From positions 71,103,501-71,167,500 of the forward strand of contig CM027381.1 of assembly GCA_015680905.1 (NCBI GenBank): DNA of 64,000 nt, read 5' to 3'. A model generated the notes under the pieces. It was not told where the DNA came from and did no database searches. It saw nothing but the letters and a program-made list of their open reading frames with translations. Origin of the DNA: Coptis chinensis. Taxonomy: Eukaryota; Streptophyta; Magnoliopsida; Ranunculales; Ranunculaceae. Shown piece by piece: positions 58,640 to 64,000 of this stretch. Position numbers and translations under genes: made by a program. How positions within the stretch are numbered: position 1 is the first letter of the stretch; the number at the start of each line of letters is the position of its first letter.

Positions 58640-60240
58640 GGTAGTTTACTATATCAAGATACCAAGGAGATGAAAAATGGAATACAAATGTTCATCCGAA
58701 ATGAATCGCAGATTGGTTCGACTCATTATTGACATCATTAACGAAGTCGCGGATAAATGGTCCGCTACCACGCTTCGCAACCTTTTTTATCTCTAATTTC
58801 TAGAGTAAACTCTTGCAAAAGGAGGATCCATCGGATCAACCTCTCGTTTTGGCATCTTTCTTTGCTAATAGATAACGCAATGCCGCATGGTCAGGTGTAG
58901 ACTATTGTAGAAGAACCAACTAGGTAAGGACTAAACTTATCCAGGCATATACAACCGCTAGAAATTTTTTCAGTGGTGGTGGTATAGTTACGTTGAGCCG
59001 CCATTAAGAGTTTTACTAGCATAGTAAATGACAATTGGTTTGTTCTTCTCGGCGTGCCCTAAGATGCTCCAATAATAGTCACGCGCCACACATTAATTCA
59101 AAAGGTTTAGACCAATCGGTGGTTGAATTATCTGAGCTGTAGTCGTATGCACTTTAAGGTCTCAAAAGCTTGTTTGCAATCGAAAAGTGAAGTCAAATAC
59201 GACATCTTTAAGTAAGAGATTTGTTAAAGGTCGGGCAACCTTTGAGAAATCTTGAATAAATCTCCTATAGAACCTGCGCGGTCCTAAAATGCACGTGTTT
59301 CCCGAACTGAAGTTGGTATAGGCAAGGAAGCAATTTTTTCAATCTTTGTTTTATCGACTTTGATTCCGGTCCTTCAAAACAATGTGACCTAGTACTATTC
59401 ATTTTTTTGTAACCATAAAATGGCATTTTTCCCAATTAAGAACCAGATTTTTCTCTTCACAACGCATTTAAAACCTTTTCAAGATTTGATAAACAGTTAT
59501 CAAAAGAATTACCATATAATGAGAAATCGCCCATGAAGACTTCCATAAAACATTCAACCATATCAATCGAAGATATGAAGCATACAAATATTGAATGTAC
59601 CGTGCATTGCAAAGGCCAAATGGCATTCGCTTATATGCAAAAGTACCAAAAGGGCAGGTGAACGTTGTTTTTCTTGGTCGCCAGGATCTATGATGATTTG
59701 AAAATATCCCGAAAAGCCATCAAGAAAAAACAGTAAAATGCATGACCCGCTAACCGCTCAAGCATCCGATCAATGAATGGGAGTGGAAAATGATCCTTAC
59801 GAAAGTGATCGCATTAAGTTTTCGATAGTCAATGCATATTCGCCACTTCACTGGAATGTGAGCAGATATGCATTCATCTTTATCATTTTTCACAACCGTA
59901 ATTCCAGACTTCTTGGGAACAACATGGATTGGACTTACCCAAACACTATCCGAGATGGGGTAAATAATACCGCATCAAGTAACCTTAAAATTTCTTCCCG
60001 CACTCACATCCTTCATGGTTGGATTTAGACGACGTTGCGGTTCACGGATGTCTTGGCATTGTCTTCAAGATGTACGCGATGAGTGCACACGGTAAAGGGT
60101 CAATGCCTTTAATGTCATCGAGAGACCATCCAATAGCGTAACGGTGTTCTTGAATGACCTTAATTAACCGCGGATTCCCGATCACCAACCAATTGTGATG
60201 ATATGATAATTGGGTGACTACCATCCGGATCTAATTGTAA
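58640..60240 (-). pseudogene. Gypsy reverse transcriptase and RNase H, degenerate
   Basis: On the minus strand, RMPFGLCNA followed by a shift, then FMGDFSLYG at about 59540-59515, mark the RT active site. Plant Athila RTs read FMDDFSVYG here, so the first catalytic aspartate is glycine. NLVLNWEKCHFMV follows. RNase H text DHAALRYLLAKKDAK and LLLQEFTLEIRDKKG is at about 58910-58785. Frameshifts occur between these blocks. Incidental plus-strand frames at 59777-60720 are not genes. Confidence 0.8.
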
Positions 60241-61166
60241 CGATTTTAAGTCCAAGGAATAGGCTTTAAGTCAAGGGTGGGAGGAGTGGGTATTAAAGAT
60301 TTTTGAGGAAAGTCATCTTCCACAGAGAAAACAGATTTATGTTCGGCCCAAGTCGCTTGATAGGATGGTAGTAGAGTCAATTGGTGGTATTGATTCTAAA
60401 ACTCATGTACCTCCTTTGAATAATCATCAACATCAAATTCAGAACCGCCAAAAAGAATGGAATTGGTGTACTTCATCTTCGTGAAAAGAGTTTGTTAAAT
60501 ATTCTTGCACGAGGGTGTCAATCATGTTAATCTCACCATCAATATCATTCTCTCGAATTTGTTTCATCAACTTGAACACATTAACCTCGATAGAAAGATT
60601 TTCGAAGGACATGGTCATAGACCCATCCCTACAGCTTTTTATGAGCGATTAGCAGCCATGAGGAATGGACGCCCTAATATGATAGGAATGGAGTCACGTG
60701 CAACTTCAGATCCAAAATGACAAAATCTACAGGATAAAAAAAATCTTGGACTTTTACAAGGACATTTTCCACAATGCTTTCGGATGCTTAATGGATCGAT
60801 CGGCTAATTGTAAAGTCATCGCGGGTAGGTTTAAGCTCATGTAGACCTAGTTGTTTGAATAAGTAATAAGGAAGTAAGTTCACACTAGCTCCTAGGTCTA
60901 GTAATGCCGTGAGTCGTGATACTTATCACCTAATGTGCATGGAACTGCTTGGTCTACCGGGTCCTTGTATTTTACTATACCATTGTATTCAGTGATGGAA
61001 GGAAACCGTTCAAGAAGGAAAGCCCCCGTTGAGGCACATTTGTTCTTCTTTTGTGGTGCACATGTCTTTCAAAAATTTTGCATGTTTTGGTAATTGCTTT
61101 AGGGCATCGAGAAAAGGTAAGTTTATTGTCAAATTTTTAAAGCTTTCCCTAATTTCATCAAAGTTT

Positions 61167-62864
61167 TCATCCGGGTTTATTCTTTGCCAAACGGCAGAAA
61201 TGGTGCCTTAGGGCGAATTTGGCATAAGGGTCCACCTCGCTCGCTTCCCAATTTTTAGATTGTGATGTTGAACTTGGTGTGTCCATTTGAGGTTCATTAT
61301 CCCAAACAGATTCCTTTGAACCTCCGTATCGCTTTGTTTTATCATCCGCATAATGGATTTGATTATCAACGGTTTTCCCAGATCGAAGAGTAGTGATTGC
61401 ATTCACCTCACCTTGGGTTGGAGTACTTGTACCAGGTATATTAGTGAGTTCAAAGGCAGTGTTTGTCGGGCTTAGGGTTCGAACCGCTTTGGCCGTGAAA
61501 CACGCTTTCTCGCTCTTTGTCTTCGCTAATTGTTGAATTGATTGTTGGATAGACGTTAGGATTTGTGATTGTTGGTTCATGTAAGCGAAGAACATCTCAC
61601 TTGTCCTATCGAGAGAGGAGGCATAGGTTGTGCAACAGCTTACTAGTTCACGATTATTATTCTTTGAGAAGTTGTTGATTATAGCCAGAATTTGGATTAT
61701 TTGGAACAAGGTCGCGGTTGTTTTGATAGTTAGCATTTGAATTACTTTGAAATTGATTTTGACTTTGTTGGTATTGCTGATTATTTCCTTGGCGGTATGG
61801 AATAAAATTGTTGATTGGTCGAACAGTGGATTTGCTAAACCCGGAGGAGCCATTTGTTGGTTATTCGGCCGTTTAAATTAGGATGTTGTCTCCATGGTGC
61901 ATTAGGAATGTTGAATGCACATGCCTCCTCCGGTGTTTGGTTAGGGGTAGCATGTAACAAGGGACAATAAGCATCAAGATGGTCGGACTAAGACATAGAA
62001 CACATGGGGAAGTGTTAACGCTCATGGCCTGTTGTGGAAGTTGATCGCTTACTTGAACTACAAGAGCATCTACTTTTTAGTGAGGGTTTCTATCGGCTTT
62101 TTTCAACTCGGGATCGGGTTTTACCTCAAAAATAGACGTAGCTTTTGTAACATTATCCTTAGATGACCTAGAAGAATCGGTGTTACCCCAATGTGTACCT
62201 TTTTTCGCTTTTGTTTGTCAAGAAAAGTATATGCTTCAAGAGCTCTTTGTCCATGAAGCAACCGCCGCTCATTATATCAAGAGTTTCTTTTTGATGATCG
62301 AAAGTCCATTAAAGAATGAACTAACAAGGACAAACTTTGTCTAGTTGGTGATGAGGACATTCTAAAAGAAGATCAAGAAAAGTTTAACTCCATGCTTCCG
62401 TAAAAAGGATTCATGAGGATTTTGACGAAAAGAATTGAATTTTTCAAGCATTTCAAAGAGTTTTCTTCGAGTGTAAAATTGAAGCATGAAAGCTTGAACA
62501 AGTTTATTCCATGTGTCTATGGATTGTGGCTGTTGTGTCCCGCTAGCCAAATTGACGCTTTATCCGCTTAAAGTGAATGGAAACACCAAGCAAAGAGTTG
62601 TTCCTTAGAGACGGCCGGATGGTGAAATGTTGTGGCTACTTGTTGTAGCCTACGAAGATGATTGTACGGTTTTTCATGATCCAAACCATGATACATAGGT
62701 AACAAACTAAAAACGTTTGGCGGAATTTGAAAATCACCGACAATGTCCTCAAGTTTGATGCAAGAAGAAGGTCCTTCCCCTGTAAAGGTCGTGATAGAAG
62801 TCCGAAAGGGCTTCTCAATTTTTTGGATTTTCGTCACCATAATGAATGACGAAAAATGTGACAA
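61167..62864 (-). pseudogene. Gypsy (Athila-like) gag, broken into several frames
   Basis: Frames from 62864-62568, 62550-62362 and 61853-61167 together cover a gag. It includes ITTFTGEGPSSCIKLEDIV, then DTWNKLVQAFMLQFYTRRK (the retrotransposon gag domain), then an asparagine/isoleucine-rich part and EVNAITTLRSGKTVDNQ, a motif common just before protease in Athila-like gags. At least three frame breaks separate the parts. Confidence 0.8.
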
Positions 62865-62950
62865 GGAATCTTGTTGATTAATAGATGAAGAACTTTGTGG
62901 AGGTGAGAACTTACGAATCGCTTAACGTATTTTCTCCTACGATAAGTATG

Positions 62951-64000
62951 TTCAAATTCTTTAGTAGAACCAGACCTTAATCTCATGCAAGCATAAACTT
63001 AGATCTAATTGACAGAAGGAACTTATTATTTCTTGAATTTTATAATTATGTTCAATCATTAGAGTTGAACAACGTAGGCCTAAGTTGCTGCTAACGTAGC
63101 AGTGAAACTAGGAATACGTGTACATAAACCAACAGCCAGGTCACAAGAGAGATATGAGGGAGGCTTTCCGTGCACTAATGAAAAAAAATGTGAAAATTCC
63201 TAGTTTACGTACGCATATATTCCTAGTTTGGTAGCATGTGAAAATATTATACGTACGCATATATATACTAAAATGTGAAAACGTAAACTAAACAGGCAAC
63301 GTATTTTACCTAGACTAAAATATGACTTTTGTATTGCATAATAATTCGATTTAATAATAATACTCATTGAGATTGCAAATGTCATATAGAGAGCAGCTTC
63401 ACCCCTTAGGGTTTAGAAACAACTTACCCAACTCAGATTTTAACCCTCGTTGGAATGTTCTCCTCTTTCATGAGCAAAATCGACTTATTAAACAACGTAT
63501 TTTCTAAAAAGCTCGGTGGAGACAGCGTGCGCGCCGTCGAGATCTTTCCGAATTGAGCTCACACGCGTTATTCAGAGAACTGTAGCCAAAGTTATGGCCA
63601 AAATACCAAAACACATCCTAATTATTATGTATAACTCCTAAGTTATAGATGCTAACATGCAAATAATCACTCACTCAAGAATATATATGCTAAACATGTG
63701 ACTTAGATATATATATATATATATAGATAACCATATATATATATAGAACAGTTCTATTTTTTATGTATATATACATTAATATGTAATTCATGACCGTTAA
63801 CCGCATATATATACTCACAAAGCGATTCACATGATTCATGCATATTACTAACCTAATACATAAAATATAGTCCATTAACTATAACACAATAACTACATAC
63901 ATGTGAAGCATGCAAAAATATTTAAAATTTGGAACCCGCAAGCTTCCCGCAAGTCCACCAAATAAAAGAAACGCACAATGCACCAAATGTTTCACGGTAA
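62951..64000. other. Probable 5' leader of the Gypsy element and unassigned sequence
   Basis: No LTR matching 49700-50959 and no primer-binding site was found. A GC-rich line at 63510-63560 (GACAGCGTGCGCGCCGTCGA) stands out, and TA-rich microsatellites lie at 63700-63760. No gene was recognised. Confidence 0.4.

Larger units (their letters stand above)
50960..62950 (-). mobile_element. Degenerate Gypsy retrotransposon, Athila/Tat-like
   Basis: Reading the minus strand from high to low coordinates gives gag (about 62.9-61.2 kb), protease region (about 61.1-60.5 kb), RT (about 60.2-59.4 kb), RNase H (about 59.2-58.7 kb), integrase (58.6-57.4 kb), then a long 3' region with Athila-type extra ORFs (55.9-52.7 kb) and the 3' LTR. 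Reverse transcriptase before integrase defines Gypsy. Nearly every domain is broken by stops or shifts. The 5' LTR and primer-binding site were not found and probably lie beyond 64000. Confidence 0.8.

Noticed and set aside
59777..60720. Plus-strand open frames of 60-83 codons
   Set aside because: They are antisense to the Gypsy RT and protease region, which has clear domain text on the minus strand.
1..64000. A bacterial-style gene cluster, defence system or biosynthetic operon
   Set aside because: The introns, retrotransposons, microsatellites and gene families are all those of a plant nuclear genome. No such system is visible.

Overview
This is eudicot nuclear DNA: AT-rich, short-exon genes with long introns, and mostly transposable-element sequence between them. 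No assembled bacterial, plasmid or viral genome is present. Two intact-looking host genes were found, both on the plus strand. The first is a nine-exon mitochondrial-carrier-family gene (7237-12574), an NAD+ transporter of the NDT1 type. The second is a nineteen-exon kinesin (34865-40530) with a calponin-homology domain and an internal motor, of the KIN-14 group. From memory, the Arabidopsis counterparts At2g47490 and At2g47500 are neighbours, so the pair looks like conserved microsynteny. Between them, on the minus strand (13645-24374), lies a CYP87-like cytochrome P450 pseudogene. || Layout. 1-1500: tail and 3' LTR of a Gypsy element that enters from the left. 1500-7200: repeats, namely a 41-bp tandem repeat with a possible CACTA end, a LINE RNase H tail, a Tourist-like MITE, a tandem Helitron array and a palindrome-filled foldback-like element. 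7237-12574: the NDT1-type gene, with a LINE fragment in intron 2 and a (TG)n tract in intron 4. 13645-24374: the P450 pseudogene. A Ty1/copia element (14890-23395, TSD GAGTT) sits in its third intron, and a 3.6-kb solo LTR (16932-20522, TSD TGACC) sits inside the copia integrase. 24.4-34.8 kb: gene-poor sequence with a hAT-like MITE (31637-32057), a direct duplication and microsatellites. 34865-40530: the kinesin, one intron of which has AT-AC ends and a U12-type branch site. 41.7-47.1 kb: hAT-type elements and several tandem or palindromic arrays. 47.2-49.35 kb: a GC-richer block that looks like plant mitochondrial intergenic DNA, ending next to a short 3-ketoacyl-CoA-synthase-like fragment. 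49.7-62.9 kb: a decayed minus-strand Athila/Tat-like Gypsy element. || The two live genes have unrelated roles (NAD+ import and microtubule motor). They are joined only by position, and nothing suggests an operon-like or clustered pathway. The observations most worth a second look are the AT-AC intron, the two-level nested insertion 14 bp upstream of a splice acceptor, the foldback element full of 20-bp palindromes, and the tandem Helitrons. Exon coordinates were read by eye from frame continuity and splice dinucleotides. There is no transcript evidence here.
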